A stretch of DNA of 64,000 bases, from positions 749,638-813,637 of the forward strand of contig NC_036465.1 of NCBI RefSeq assembly GCF_002775205.1, read 5' to 3'. Each line of letters starts with the position of its first letter. Position 1 is the first letter of the stretch. Below are positions 35,168 to 47,002 of the stretch, in pieces. The notes below the pieces were generated by a model that was given only the letters and a program-made list of their open reading frames with translations, had not been told where the DNA came from and made no database searches. The DNA comes from Xiphophorus maculatus (lineage: Eukaryota; Chordata; Actinopteri; Cyprinodontiformes; Poeciliidae). A program made the position numbers and the translations under genes.

Positions 35168-36059
35168 GCAGGCCTGTCCAGCCTCTGTGGTCTGCTCTAC
35201 CTTTATGGACGGCTGTGTTACTTCTGGGGTTACGCCGAGTCGGCTCAGGGACGGTAGGCGCTTCTGGGTTGGGTTCGGCGGTTCTGGTTCTGCAGCAGAA
35301 CTTTAATATATAATCAGCTGAGATGAAAATATTTAGCTGATATACTTACAACCAAGGTTGTTAGAGTTAATGTAGTGTCTAACAATAATGAAATAACAGA
35401 AACTGAACTTGAAAAGAAAATTTAACTGAAATAAATACAAACGGTTCTAATGGAGGACAACTAGAAATACTGGGGCTACAGATTTAATAAAACTTGTTTT
35501 TGTGTTTGTGAATCTATTTACTAGCTTTTCAAACTGATGCGAGTTATTTTTTGCCCCTCACAGTTTACGCTGTTTATTGGGAAATTGGCGCCCCCTCGTG
35601 GTGCTGGGCGGCAAAACAGCAAAAGTTCAGATAAATCTCCAGTCAGCTGATTAGTCAACAATAATTTAAAACATTTTCTGGAAATGATGTAATCACAAAT
35701 CTTTGATCTTTTTGACATCTGCACCTAAAAATGAACCAAAGTATTAAAAACTATAACTAATAAAAACTAGAAAACACTCTAAAAACTAAAAAATGAAATG
35801 AAGCCCAAAGCTATCAGAATCTGCTGCTGGTTTGGATCAGAACCGGATGTTTCCCAGCAGAAACAGATCCATGAAGGGGGTTCTGTTCAGCTTCTGTTGA
35901 AGTTTTGCTCTGCTCTCTTTCAGTTTGGCTCCGCTCTACTTCAGCGCTCAGGTTCTGTGGGTTCTGATCGGGTTCTCGGCCGTCGGCGTCTTCCTGTCGT
36001 TCTGCCGGGTTTACCTGGAGTTGGACCTGCTGCAGGCTCTTGGCCACGCCCTGTTCTGA
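32626..36059 (+). CDS. ltc4s: Leukotriene C4 synthase (MAPEG family)
   Basis: An integral nuclear-envelope/ER enzyme that conjugates glutathione to leukotriene A4, giving leukotriene C4. Coding exons: 32626-32683, 32968-33067, 34993-35063, 35172-35253, 35924-36059, all GT-AG with matching phases; 148 residues (human 150). The N terminus [19 protein letters not shown] is the first membrane helix; four helices are expected. The proposed catalytic Arg104 aligns (QGRLAPLY), as does Arg31 (YARRK). Glutathione-site residues Arg51, Asn55, Glu58, Tyr59, Arg90, Tyr93 and Tyr97 are present ([27 protein letters not shown]), so it should be active. The relatives MGST2 and FLAP are less likely given the spacing of these residues and the neighbour maml1. 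ATTAAA at 36143-36148 is a probable poly(A) signal. Confidence 0.95.
32933..32962. repeat. (TG)n forming the ltc4s exon 2 acceptor tract
   Basis: Fifteen TG units run to within 5 nt of the exon start (TGTG-CGCAG|CTTAT), replacing a usual pyrimidine tract. Confidence 0.85.
33079..33104. repeat. (TG)n microsatellite after ltc4s exon 2
   Basis: Starts 11 nt downstream of the exon end at 33067, so exon 2 has TG arrays on both sides. Confidence 0.85.
33105..34992 (+). other. ltc4s: ltc4s intron 2
   Basis: Positions 33110-33250 hold a (TG)-linked interspersed repeat with repeated GTGGGGAC / GTCCCCA phrases, similar to that split by a LINE near 45722 and 46870. Positions 33270-33345 look like a decayed SINE/LINE tail (GTGCTGTACAAAACGATAA). 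About 33400-33900 reads as an old interspersed repeat (GCCAAGTTTCATAATTCTGG) of unknown family. The rest is AT-rich unique sequence. Confidence 0.5.
35119..35166. repeat. (GT)24 microsatellite before the ltc4s exon 4 acceptor
   Basis: Pure GT array ending 5 nt before exon 4 (GTGTTGCAG|GCCTG). The 108-nt intron 3 is mostly this repeat. Confidence 0.9.
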
Positions 36060-39000
36060 CCCGGAGAGAACGAGATTCTGCTGTGTGTTTCTGTTCTGGT
36101 TCGGAAAGCGTTTCCCAACTGCTGTGAAAATGAAAACGGGTCATTAAACAGAACCGCGCTGTTTCTTCATTCACGACCCGCTTTTTTCTCTGAGAACTTC
36201 AACTGTTATAAACCAAGTTCTGGTCGGTTGTGCATGGTTCTGATAGAACCTCCACTCTTTAGATAGAAACCAGGACTTGGACTCAGAAAATGTTGACATG
36301 AAGCATTTAGAAGAAAAACGGCTTTTTCTGTTTAACTTCACTAAACTTCCTGAAATCCTGCTTAGGGTTACCATGGTAACAGCTATTTCTAGAACTGCAA
36401 TCTGGGACCATAAACGGCCCCCGTGCCTCAAGTTGGATCCCACTAGTAAACAGGTAGGTGAATCATTGGTTGGTTCTGGTTCTGGTTCTGGAGGTATAGA
36501 AGCTTAAAGCTGCACCTCTGACATTTGGCCCCCAGATGGCGCCAAAGAAAACCGTTGAAAAGCAAATCTTTAGAAGCGACTTTCAGAAAGCTTTAAAACT
36601 TTAGTTATGACGTCACCCAGCTAATGAACCAATCAGCAGCAGCTCTGTGACGTCAGAGAGCTTCAGCAAAGTGAAGAATGTCTTCTGGTTTTTATCTAAA
36701 ACTAAATCATCAGGATGAAAATCTAGAGGAAAGAGACAGCAGCAACACGAGAAGCCAATGCTCAGCAGGTCATCTGAAGGGCAAAGGTCATTCCTTTGAA
36801 GACAAAAACGTCCAGAGTTTGGACAGGAAGACATTTTGACTCACAGCTCACCTTGAGACGTGTACGGAGCAGCTTTAGTGCTAAAAGTAAGAGTCTTGTC
36901 CACCAATGGATACTTACTTAACACAGGAGAATAAAACCATCAAAATACTGATCTGTTTGCTGATAGGCCAACGGTAACTTAGCAACCAGAACTGGTAACT
37001 GAGCAGATGAGGAGGCGAGTACTAGCTAGCATTAGCTTTGTAGAGGCTGGACATCAACTGGACTGTGTTCTTCCTCTGTTGGCCATTAGCATGGATAGCT
37101 TAGCATTAGCAGTAGATATGGTGGCGTTAGCCTTGCACAGGCTAACAACTACCATGAATAGGCTGGATCTGCCAATAGCACTGGCTAATGTTAGCCTTAG
37201 CTGGTGCAGGTAGACATGTGACTTTGACGGCCTCATTAGTGACCTCTACTGGCCTGTCAGTGAAAAACCACGTTAAATCTTTAAACTCAGCAGAAGCAGA
37301 AAAAAAGGTGAATTTCATAAAAATGTATCCAGTTCTGAATAAAAACATTTCCACCCAGAATAACTTCCACCTTCACGGATCAACAAACTGCATTTTGACG
37401 TCAGACACCGACGACTTCGCTGGTTTCAATAAACGTTTAATTCCAACATTCAATTAAACCATCAGTTATAATCACATAATTAATGAAATGTAACCCACGA
37501 GCTTCACAGGTGAGAGTACAGATCCGTTTAGTTACTGTCAACTAGTAGCTGAGGTTTACTCTGTTCACAATGAACCTTTATCATAAGGCAGGGTGCGATG
37601 GGCGGGGCCATGGAGTGGGCGGAGCCACGTGTAGGAGGAGTTAGAGTGGGAGGAGTCAGATCTGTGTCTGGGATGGCTGGAGGGGGCAGAAGAAGGAAGA
37701 AGTAGTGCTGCAGGTTTAGTCGCTCAAGGTTCGATGTAAACAAAACTAAAAACATTCCAGTAGTTCCAAGATGGCCGCCCTATTACACGTCCTGTATGAA
37801 GCTACTGTCCAGTGGAGGAAGAGGAGGAGTCATGACAGGAGCTGCTGGTGTTTGGTAAAACTGGGGTTGGCTCTCCACCCGGGCAGAGGGGCAGCCTGTG
37901 GTCTACACAAAACATGTTCCTTACATTTTTTGCACAAAACAATTCTTAGGTCATTTTACTTCTGTGAGCTTTTTTAGGGCACCGTCACTTTAAATCCAAA
38001 TAAGCTGCTGCTGGCCACGCCCCCAACTCAAAGTTTACCCTCAGCTGAAAATGGCTGGAAAGCACCGTGCATCTTTGAAAAGCAGAAGTAGAGCCTCCTA
38101 CACAAATAACAAGAGTGTGAAATATTATTAAACTTTATTTTGGTTGTAGCTCAAATTTTATTAGCTTATTTATACGAGTCAAATTTCTTAATAGCTTGTT
38201 TTGATGTCGTGTCTTTACAAAATATAAAATAAAAACCAGCTGGTATCGGAATGGACCTCAGCTCTGGTTGCTAGGTAATGGGGCGGGAGTTCTCTGGGTT
38301 GCTAGGTAACAGGGCAGTGCCTGCTGATTGGCTCATTTTCAAGACACTGAAAAACCTAAAATTATTGTAAAAATAAACCAGCTGGGTTTTTTTAGCGTTT
38401 GGTCGTTTTTTAGAAGTAGCAGAAACAAAAGTGGAAAAAAAAAACGTTCAAATTGTGAATCTTTAACAGTTTCCCATTTAGAGACAGAATCCATTTTGTT
38501 TCTGTGGTGTCAGGCTGAGAGGAAGAGGAGGAGGAAGAGGAGTTTCACATTCATCGTTACGCTGCTGGATCGGTTTCAGAACCACCGATCCGGTTCAGTC
38601 CAGTTCGGTCCGGGTCGGCAGAACCTCGGAAACATCCAAGCCATCCACAGCAGCTGGACAGGACAGAAAACATCTGACTGCAGAAAGGCACAGAAGAAGA
38701 AGAGCTGGTTTCCATGGCGATAAGGCGACTGCAGGTGGTTCTGGTCAGGCGGACCTGCTGGATCCCTGAGGAGGAATCTCTGATTGACCTCCAATAATTC
38801 ATCTATTAATCTGATAAAAACTGAATCTGGTTCACAACCTCGACTCGATCCTCAGAGGAAGAAAGAGATGCTCATAGAAAGTTGAGTGGAAGGAAAAAAT
38901 GCAAAAGAAACTGAGCCTTGAGAGGAGTTTGGAGGAGACTGGACTGCAGCTGAGGTCAGAGGTCAGAGGGGTCCAGTGTGAAGGAGATCTGGGTGCAGAC

Positions 39001-39368
39001 ACCTGGTTTGGCCTGTGGGCGCAGCGGTCCGAGTCCTGGTGGGCGGAGCCTCTTCTCACATTGACGTCATGCTAATACATCAGGATCGTTTGGTTAGAGG
39101 AAATATTGATAAAGATTTACATTAAAACTTTTAAATTCAGATACTTTAAGGAATGTTAATCTAGTTTATTACAAAGGTAGAAAATATTTTTATACTATGA
39201 AACATTAAAAACAACTTATGAGTTCTTTTATCATCTTAGAAAAATCCATAATAAAAATAAGTTCTATGTTTCTCACATATATTTTACAATATATTTTCTC
39301 TGAGTGTCTGTTCTGCTCGTCCAGGGCCGCTCCTGTGGTGGGCGTGGCCTACATCTGGTGGGCGGGGC
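36060..39368. other. Intergenic gap between convergent ltc4s and slit3
   Basis: No gene supported. It contains dispersed GCTAGCATTAGC-type phrases (37020-37205) and GGTTGCTAGGTAA duplicated at 38268-38308. The slit3 3' UTR should run leftward from 39368; TTTATT at 39165-39170 is an AATAAA signal on the minus strand, about 200 nt past the stop. Confidence 0.5.
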
Positions 39369-40625
39369 CTACAGCGGGCACCGGCCGCAGCCGCACTCCA
39401 GGGCCGTCTCCAGCTCCTCTGAGTACGACGACCCGTCCGTGCAGCGGAACGCCACCTTCCGCCGGCGCGTCTTGGTGACGCCACAGCAGACGCCGGGCGG
39501 CGCCGCTGCCTGGCAGGACCGGGGACACGCCACGCGCGGCACCCTGCTGGTGGAGGTGCAGGTCCGCATGGCCTGGTGCCGCTTCAGCTGCTCCCGCAGC
39601 GTCTCGCCCTGACAGCGCAGCTCTGCAGCAGGGGAGGGACAGGCGGTGAGGCGCTGGATCGGAGTTCGGCAGGGTCAGAGGTCGGCGGGCTTACCTGTGT
39701 TGCAGGTGGGTCCGGTGAAGCCCGGCTCGCAGTGGCAGACCAGAACCCCGGACTCGGATGTCCGGCACTCTCCGTGGGCGCAGCTGCAGCCAGGGCGGTC
39801 GCAGGACGGGCCCTGGTAGCCGTCAGCGCAGCGGCAGCTGTAGGCCTGCGCCGTGGCAACGCAGGTACCATGGACACACCTGGAGGGGCGGGTTAGAGTC
39901 AGCTGCTAATTGCTGATTTAAAGGGCCGGTGTCATGTTTTCCTGGCTTCCTTCAGTTGTTATAAAAATGCTAAATGTATCAAAAATGGCTTAAAATAAAT
40001 GTTACTTTCTGTTTTACGGTCTTCAAATTGGGCATCTGTCTCTTTAAAAACTCTTCCTGAAGCTCTGCCTCCAGGAAGTCGTCCCAACATGGCTCCTCTG
40101 TTAACCCGTTAATGTTTTTACCAATGCTGCTCTGAGCAGCAGCTCAGCTGATGCTAATTGTTGCTGGCTAATCTGTAGGAGCTGAGTAGGGGAGGAGCTG
40201 TGCCTCAAAGGCGGGGCTAGGGCCACCCTGGCGTTTAGCAGCTGAATGGTTGCCATGGAGATTAAAGGAATGAACATGAATGAACCAAAACAAAACTCCA
40301 GGTTTGTTTCTGATGAAGGAATAATGATAAAACATGATGGAAACGTGATACCGGCCCTTTAAGACAGAGACGATGCTAAATATTCTGCCCAAACTTTTCC
40401 TCATTCAGTCACATTTCGATTTAGTAGAAACCGACCCAACCGGACCGGACAAGACGGACCGGCTCACCTGATGTTCTGACAGGGGTCGCTGGCCGTAGTC
40501 TCGTCACACAGCGCCCCCATCCGGCCCGGAGGGCAGCTGCAGGTGACCCCGGTCTGACCTCCCTCCCTGCAGGCTCCAGCTGCGCACACACTACAAGCGT
40601 GGCACCCGACCAGAACCGCCGGGCC
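39369..40625 (-). other. slit3: slit3 EGF 7-9 and C-terminal cystine knot
   Basis: Exon 40468-40625: [16 protein letters not shown]. Exon 39695-39879: [15 protein letters not shown] and [13 protein letters not shown]. Exon 39369-39622: [10 protein letters not shown], then the knot [16 protein letters not shown]...VCCG and [10 protein letters not shown], ending CGCGRCPL. The knot has a longer alanine/proline linker before the CC pair than the mammalian proteins as I recall them, and these exons are much more GC-rich than those upstream. Confidence 0.88.
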
Positions 40626-43600
40626 CTGGACAAACGCTTCAGTTAACTTTATTTAGAAAGCAACGATTCACAACTGGTCACCAGATAAAATCAGAATTTC
40701 GACAAACACTGTTAAAATTCTCAGGAAAAAGAAAAAAATTTGTTTGATGTCAAAATTGTAAGGAAAAATGTTGAATTCTAATATTAATTTCTTATTAAAA
40801 TACAAATTCAGATATTAAATTAATTCTGTCTTAAATTAAACTCACAGTTTGAGTTTAATGTCAAAATTTTGTGAAAAGTTTTAATTCTTAGGTTAAAGTC
40901 AGAATCCACATCAGTGATGGGTGGAGTTAAACCAGAGGATGTTTTCTTAGCAGAGGTCAGAGGTCAGGGGCCGATGATGGTGCGCTCGGTCTGACCTTGC
41001 CCGGCGGTTCTGCTGCGGTTCTGAAGCTCAGGTCCTGCATCTCTCCGTTGATCCGAACGTTGTGGATGCAGCCATCGAAACCCGGAGGAGGACGCTCCGG
41101 GCCGGGACGCAGCCCTGAGGCCGCCACCAGGGGGGGCACTCCTGAGAACACGCAGTGCAAAGATCAGCCTGAGGAAAAGCCTGATGACCTCAGACTCTCC
41201 TCTGAAACTATTATGAGACAAACAGCAAAGAGCCAAAGAATAAAAAATTTAAGATTAAAAAGTCCAAATTATGAAATAAAAATCTGAATTTTGGAGGGAA
41301 AAAATGTCAGAATTCAGAGAAAAAAGTAAAAATTGTGAGAAAAAAGTTATAATTTTTAAAGTCAAATTTTGAGAATAAAGTTTGCATGATTTTTGTTGAT
41401 CTATTTTTCTTTTCAGGAATTCTGGGTCAAACAGATCTACAGACAGGTTTTCATCTTAAATGTAAAATATTTCTTTTGCGGGGCGTGCTGTGGTGGCGCA
41501 GCGGGTTAGCACGCCCCACGTTTGGAGGCCTTAGTCCTCGACGCGGACGTCGCGGGTTCGACTCCCGGTCCCGGCGACCTTTGCCGCATGTCCTCCCCCC
41601 TCTCCTCGCCCTCCTTCCTGTCAGCCTACTGTGGAAAAAATACGAGCCACTAGCGCCGCAAAAACTCTTCAGAGAAAAAAAAAAAAAAAATTCTTTTGCA
41701 CAGTTTTGGTTTAATTATTTTTTGGCCAATCGACCTTCGGAGTCTGAATATTCCAGTTAGCGATTAATCGATTAGCTGGTGATTATTTCCTCCACACTGC
41801 CGCCCCCTGCTGGAGCGCAGTGAGAACTGCAACCTGGACAAATGCAGCTGTGTGTGTGTGTGTGTGTGTACCGCCGATGTAGAGCTGGGTGTTGTGGTCG
41901 ACGGAGGGCTGGCGGCCCAGCTTGCCCAGACTCTTGGGGGCGCCGTTGTCCACCACCAGGCTGAGTGAGCGGTTCTGGATCAGCAGCTCTACGGTGTGGA
42001 AGAGTCCATCGCTGACCGACTCCACACTGAAACACACACACACACACACACACACGCACGTCACATTTGAAGACATGGAAACATGAATCATTTGGTTTTC
42101 ACCGTTGAATTCATTTGTGTCCAAGTGTTCATAAAACAGGATGTGATGAACCAGCTGCGGATGTGAACGTGTGATTACTTCCTTTATGATGGTGTAAATG
42201 TGAAGTTTCTAGCTGAGAGCAACAGACATGCTCATAGTTTCCATTAGCAACCATGTCACTAAATAATGGACGGTCCTCCTTTGAGGCGGACTCGCACCGT
42301 CCTAGTCAAAGTTCTTCTCTTCATGCCTGCAGCAGCAGATCCTCCAGGAACATTTTCCAGTCTGCTGCTGTGACACCACCTGTCCACCAGGGGGCGGTGT
42401 GTTCGATCCCTGCAGCAGGAACCCTGCAGAGCATCTGGACCTGAGAACAGCTAGCTATTCGCTAACGCTGCTTTCCTCCCACTTCACCGTCTGCACGGTT
42501 GGTTCTGGGTGTCAATACTTTCTGCTGATTCTGCAGCAACGTTGTGTGTGGATACAAACATGAACATTAGCATGCTAACCTCTCAGGTTGCATGATTCTT
42601 ATGTTTCCCCTTAACTACTTGAATTTCAAGATGGCAGTCATTTTTGAGCCAGTTATTGCCATGAAATGTTTCCCACCTTCATAACTTGGATGAACTTTAT
42701 GTCTCGTCGTGTTTATAAAACTTTAACGTGACAAAATGCAGAAGAATCAGAAACTGAGGATTTTACTGTTCCTCAGTAAAAGGAGAAGAGCGACATTAGC
42801 GTTAGCTTCTACTTATCTTTTTGTCTAGCAGTTTACCGTTAGTTTCTGCTAACTTTTTAGCATGCTAAACAGTTTAGTGTTAGTTATTAGCTTATGCTGT
42901 TTTGTGTTTAGCGGTTTAATATTAGCTTCTGGTACTTTTTTAAATGTGCTTTGTAGTTTAGTGTTAGCATAGCTAAGATTCTTGCTTAGTGAACCTAAAA
43001 ACTGGTAATAACTATGGCTGATTTTAGAAAAAACATATTTTCTCCAATACAATCATGGCAGCCATTTTGAATTTTTTAGTGGCCAACAGATTTTCTGTTC
43101 TAAAATGAATTCTTCTTTCTGCACAAGAAAGATTTTCTCATATATTCAATTATCTGCAGCTCTATCATATGAAGATGGTGAAAAAGGAAAACCTTCCTCC
43201 CACTCATCCCTCCATCATCATCATCAGTTCTTCCCTCCACTGTTTGCTGATGAACAACAGTAGCTGTTCTCTCTGCGACCTGATGGGAGATTAGCGTGAC
43301 ATTTACTAAAGGGCAACCTATTAATGCACAGCACACAACACACACACGCACGTACACACCCCTACACGCCCACAAACACACACGTCTGTAAAATTCAGCT
43401 TGATTTAAAGCAGAACTCACAATTTCATCAAGATGGTTCTGTCTCAGGAATCAGGTAAAATATGTAACCAATTAGTTTAGAGGAAGAAAAATTACTTTAT
43501 TCATCCCAGCAGGGAAATTATTTCGCAGTTACAGCAAGAATTTTTTATACACAGATTAACACACACAGGACAGGCAGGCAGGCAGCCAGCTGAGCCGGAG

Positions 43601-45666
43601 GACATTTTGAAGGAGGACATGCGGCAAAGGTCGTCGGGAGTCGAACCCGCGACGTCCGCGGGTCTAAGGCCTCCAAATGTGGCGTGCTAACCTGCTGCGC
43701 CACCACAGCAGTAAATAAAGTATTTATTAATAAGTAAATAAATATCCAACCACTTCATATGGAATTTGTTGAATTTTAGCAACGATGATTTATTCAAAAA
43801 ACCATAACACTAAGAAATAATAATAGTTATTCTGATAAATAGACCAGTAACCAAAAATCCCTCAAAAACTATAAAAGGTTTAAATCACCAGCTCTTACCA
43901 GGGCTGGTTACACAAAACCAAAAGGTTAGCTTCACTAACCGCTGATACGCAGCTACGCTAATGCTACACCGCTAAACACATAAGAAAGATTAGCAGAAGC
44001 TAGCACTTAGCTGCTAAAAACACCAAAGCACCAGAGTTTTTAGCAGACCTTCCTGGTCTGAGACTCGCTAAAATCCTCAGTTTCTGATTCTGCTGCTTTT
44101 TATCACGTTAACGTTTTATGAGTTCATCCAAGTCCTGACCAGGGGAACCTTTACAGAAATAACTGGTTTAAAAGAGCTGGCGCTCAGGTAGACGGTCGGC
44201 CAAGTGAGCTCACCTGTAGACGGTGGTGGGCGGGTAGTGGGTGATGTCATAAATGAGGCGGATGTGTCCCTGGTACAGCTCCAGCGCCAGCGGGTCGAGG
44301 TCGTCCTTATACAGCAGGACGCCGTTGTCCTTATCAGTGGCCACCTGGAGGAGAGAACGCTGCTGATCAATACGACCGATTAATCAATAAACCGAGAGAA
44401 AACTCATAACTTCACTTCAAATCAACAGACGGTCCAGCCGGGTGGCGGCAGCATCATGCTGTGGGCTCATCTCAAGCCAACCCATTGGAAACCCATTCTG
44501 CTGCAGACAAAGGTCAAAGGTCAGCCCCACCTGCAGTGAAATATGTGCCGTCGGTCGCAGCTTGGTACCGTGCAGCTCCACGAACCCGTCTCGACCCAGG
44601 AAGTGGACGGTGGAGATTTTGTCGCACTTGTTGCCGTAGTAACCAGGTATGCAGCGGCAGATGGGTTCCCCGGCAACCAGTAGGCAGTGGCCGCCATTCT
44701 GGCACTCTGATTGGTCGCAGGGGCTGGTCTGCAGCAAGATCATTGGTGGAGGGTTCTCACAGAACAGCCCACTGGGAAAGAGGGGGCAGGAAGTGAGGTC
44801 GGACATTTCAGAATAAAAGGACTCAAATCTGAATGAAACTTCATGGAGTTTATCAATAAAACAGATAAATTATAAAAAGCTTTTAAATAAGTTTTCAAAC
44901 TTTGGAGATAAAAACAAAATAAAACAGTTTTAATTCACTATTTTATATAATTTATTACTGCTACTAATATCTGTGATAGTCTTTTATCAACAGCAGCGAC
45001 AAGTTAACAAAAATACAAAATCATTTTCTGTTCTGTAATGTCTCTTACATACAAAGGGTTTTTTTACAGCCACTAAAAAACAAAGTCATAACTTTATTCT
45101 CTTTATTTTAACTTCATTCTTGTATGACTTTATTGTCATTTTTTATTTTAATTATTTAAGTTTTGGTAGTATTGTGCTAATACTGGTGATACAAAGTAAA
45201 AAAAAAGGTTCCTGCCAAGTTTTCTGATATTAAAAATAAATAATGGTTAATTTTAACTGACCAAAAAAAAAGAAGAAAAAAAAGATCAGATTAACTTCAG
45301 AAAGAGAGAAAATTTATCTGTTTATTATCTTTAAATAGCTGGTTTTAATTATAAATACAATATTGACTTTTAATCAAATGTTAGATTTCACTTTACTACC
45401 AAACTTTCCAGTTTGGTAGTAAAGTAGTTTTACAGAACAATCTCCTTCCAAGCCTTGAAACGCCTCATTGAAACACTGATCGGTCTCTGAAAGTCCAATT
45501 AGACGCAATTTTAAATAAAATACAGTAAAAATATTTTTAAAAACAAATAAAACTTTTAATTTGATCCACAAAATTTTTTGTTTCTCTGCTTCTCTCACCG
45601 CCTGTTGCTGATGAATTAGTTTCACTCTCGGCAGCTGTAATTAACCACATGGTGCTGTGCACACAC

Positions 45667-45698
<32 letters not shown>

Positions 45699-46933
45699 GC
45701 GCGCGCGTGCGCGCACGTTTGCGTGACTACCTTTGTGGGGACTTTCCATTGACTTCCATTCATTTCTACAGCCCAACCCTCATCCTAACTCTAACCAAAA
45801 CTCAATTCACACCAATTCACACATCGCTGTCTGGTGAGGGACTTTGCTCTCTGGTGTCACACAAACCACCTGGAACTCAACACCGCTAAGACGAAGGAGC
45901 TGGTTATAGACTTTGGGAGGTCCAGACCAAAGCTGAGACCAGTCGCATTAGAGGGAACTGAGGTTGAGGTTGTGGACTCCTACAAATACCTCGGGCTGTG
46001 GCTGGACAGTAAACTGGATTGGTCAAAACACACTAGCCACCTGTATGGGAAAGTGCAGAGCAGGATGTACTTCCTGAGGAGACTGCGGTCCTTTAACATC
46101 TGCAGCAAACTGCTCTGGATGTTCTACCAGTCTGTGATTGCCAGTGTCCTCTTCTACACCGTGGTGTGCTGGGGAGGCAGCATATCCAAGAAGGACACGT
46201 CCAGACTGGACAAACTGACCAGGCGTGCCGGCTCTGTGGTCGGCATGAAGCTGGACTCTCTGGTGACGGTGGCAGAGGCGAGGACACTGAACAAACTGCT
46301 GGACATCATGAACGATAGCAGCCACCCTCTACACGCCGTCATCAGCAGCCAGAGGAGCCGGTTCAGTAACAGACTGCTGCTTCCCAAGTGCCGGACCAAT
46401 AGATTTAAGAACTCTTTTGTCCCCCATGCCTTCAGACTGTACAATTCCTCACTGGGGGGGGGAGGTGACACAGGACAGAGGGTGGAAGGAGTAGTGACCC
46501 CTTGTATTTTTCTCCATACTTATCAGGTCAAACCACATAGTGCAATACGATATCACTGGTCAATCTATCCGCCAAATTATTATATTTTTTTGTGTTGTAT
46601 TTATATTTACTTATATTCTATATTCTTATTCCTTGTTTCTTGCATAATTTAAGGTTTTTCTTGCATAATTTAAGGTTTTGGTTACTCACATTTGGTGTGT
46701 ACCTTAGTATTTAATTTGTATTTTTGTATTCTTTTGCACTTTTGCTTACTGTGTGTTATCTTTGTTTTTTGCCTGGGAGCTGCTGGTAACTTCAATTTCC
46801 TGAGGGAGTCTTCCCAAGGGATCAATAAAGTACAAGTCTAAGTCTAGTAATAAATCTGACCCCTGACCAGGCTCCGGTCCCCACAGCGTAGTGTGTCAAG
46901 AAAATGGTCCCCACAAGGTACTACAAACAAACG

Positions 46934-47002
<69 letters not shown>

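Larger units (their letters stand above)
40996..44771 (-). other. slit3: slit3 EGF 6 and laminin G domain
   Basis: Exon 44531-44771 carries EGF 6 ([14 protein letters not shown]) and the start of laminin G. Exons 44214-44344, 41872-42026 and 40996-41141 complete it ([45 protein letters not shown]). The proteolytic site of slit2 between EGF 5 and 6 is not conserved here. Confidence 0.92.
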
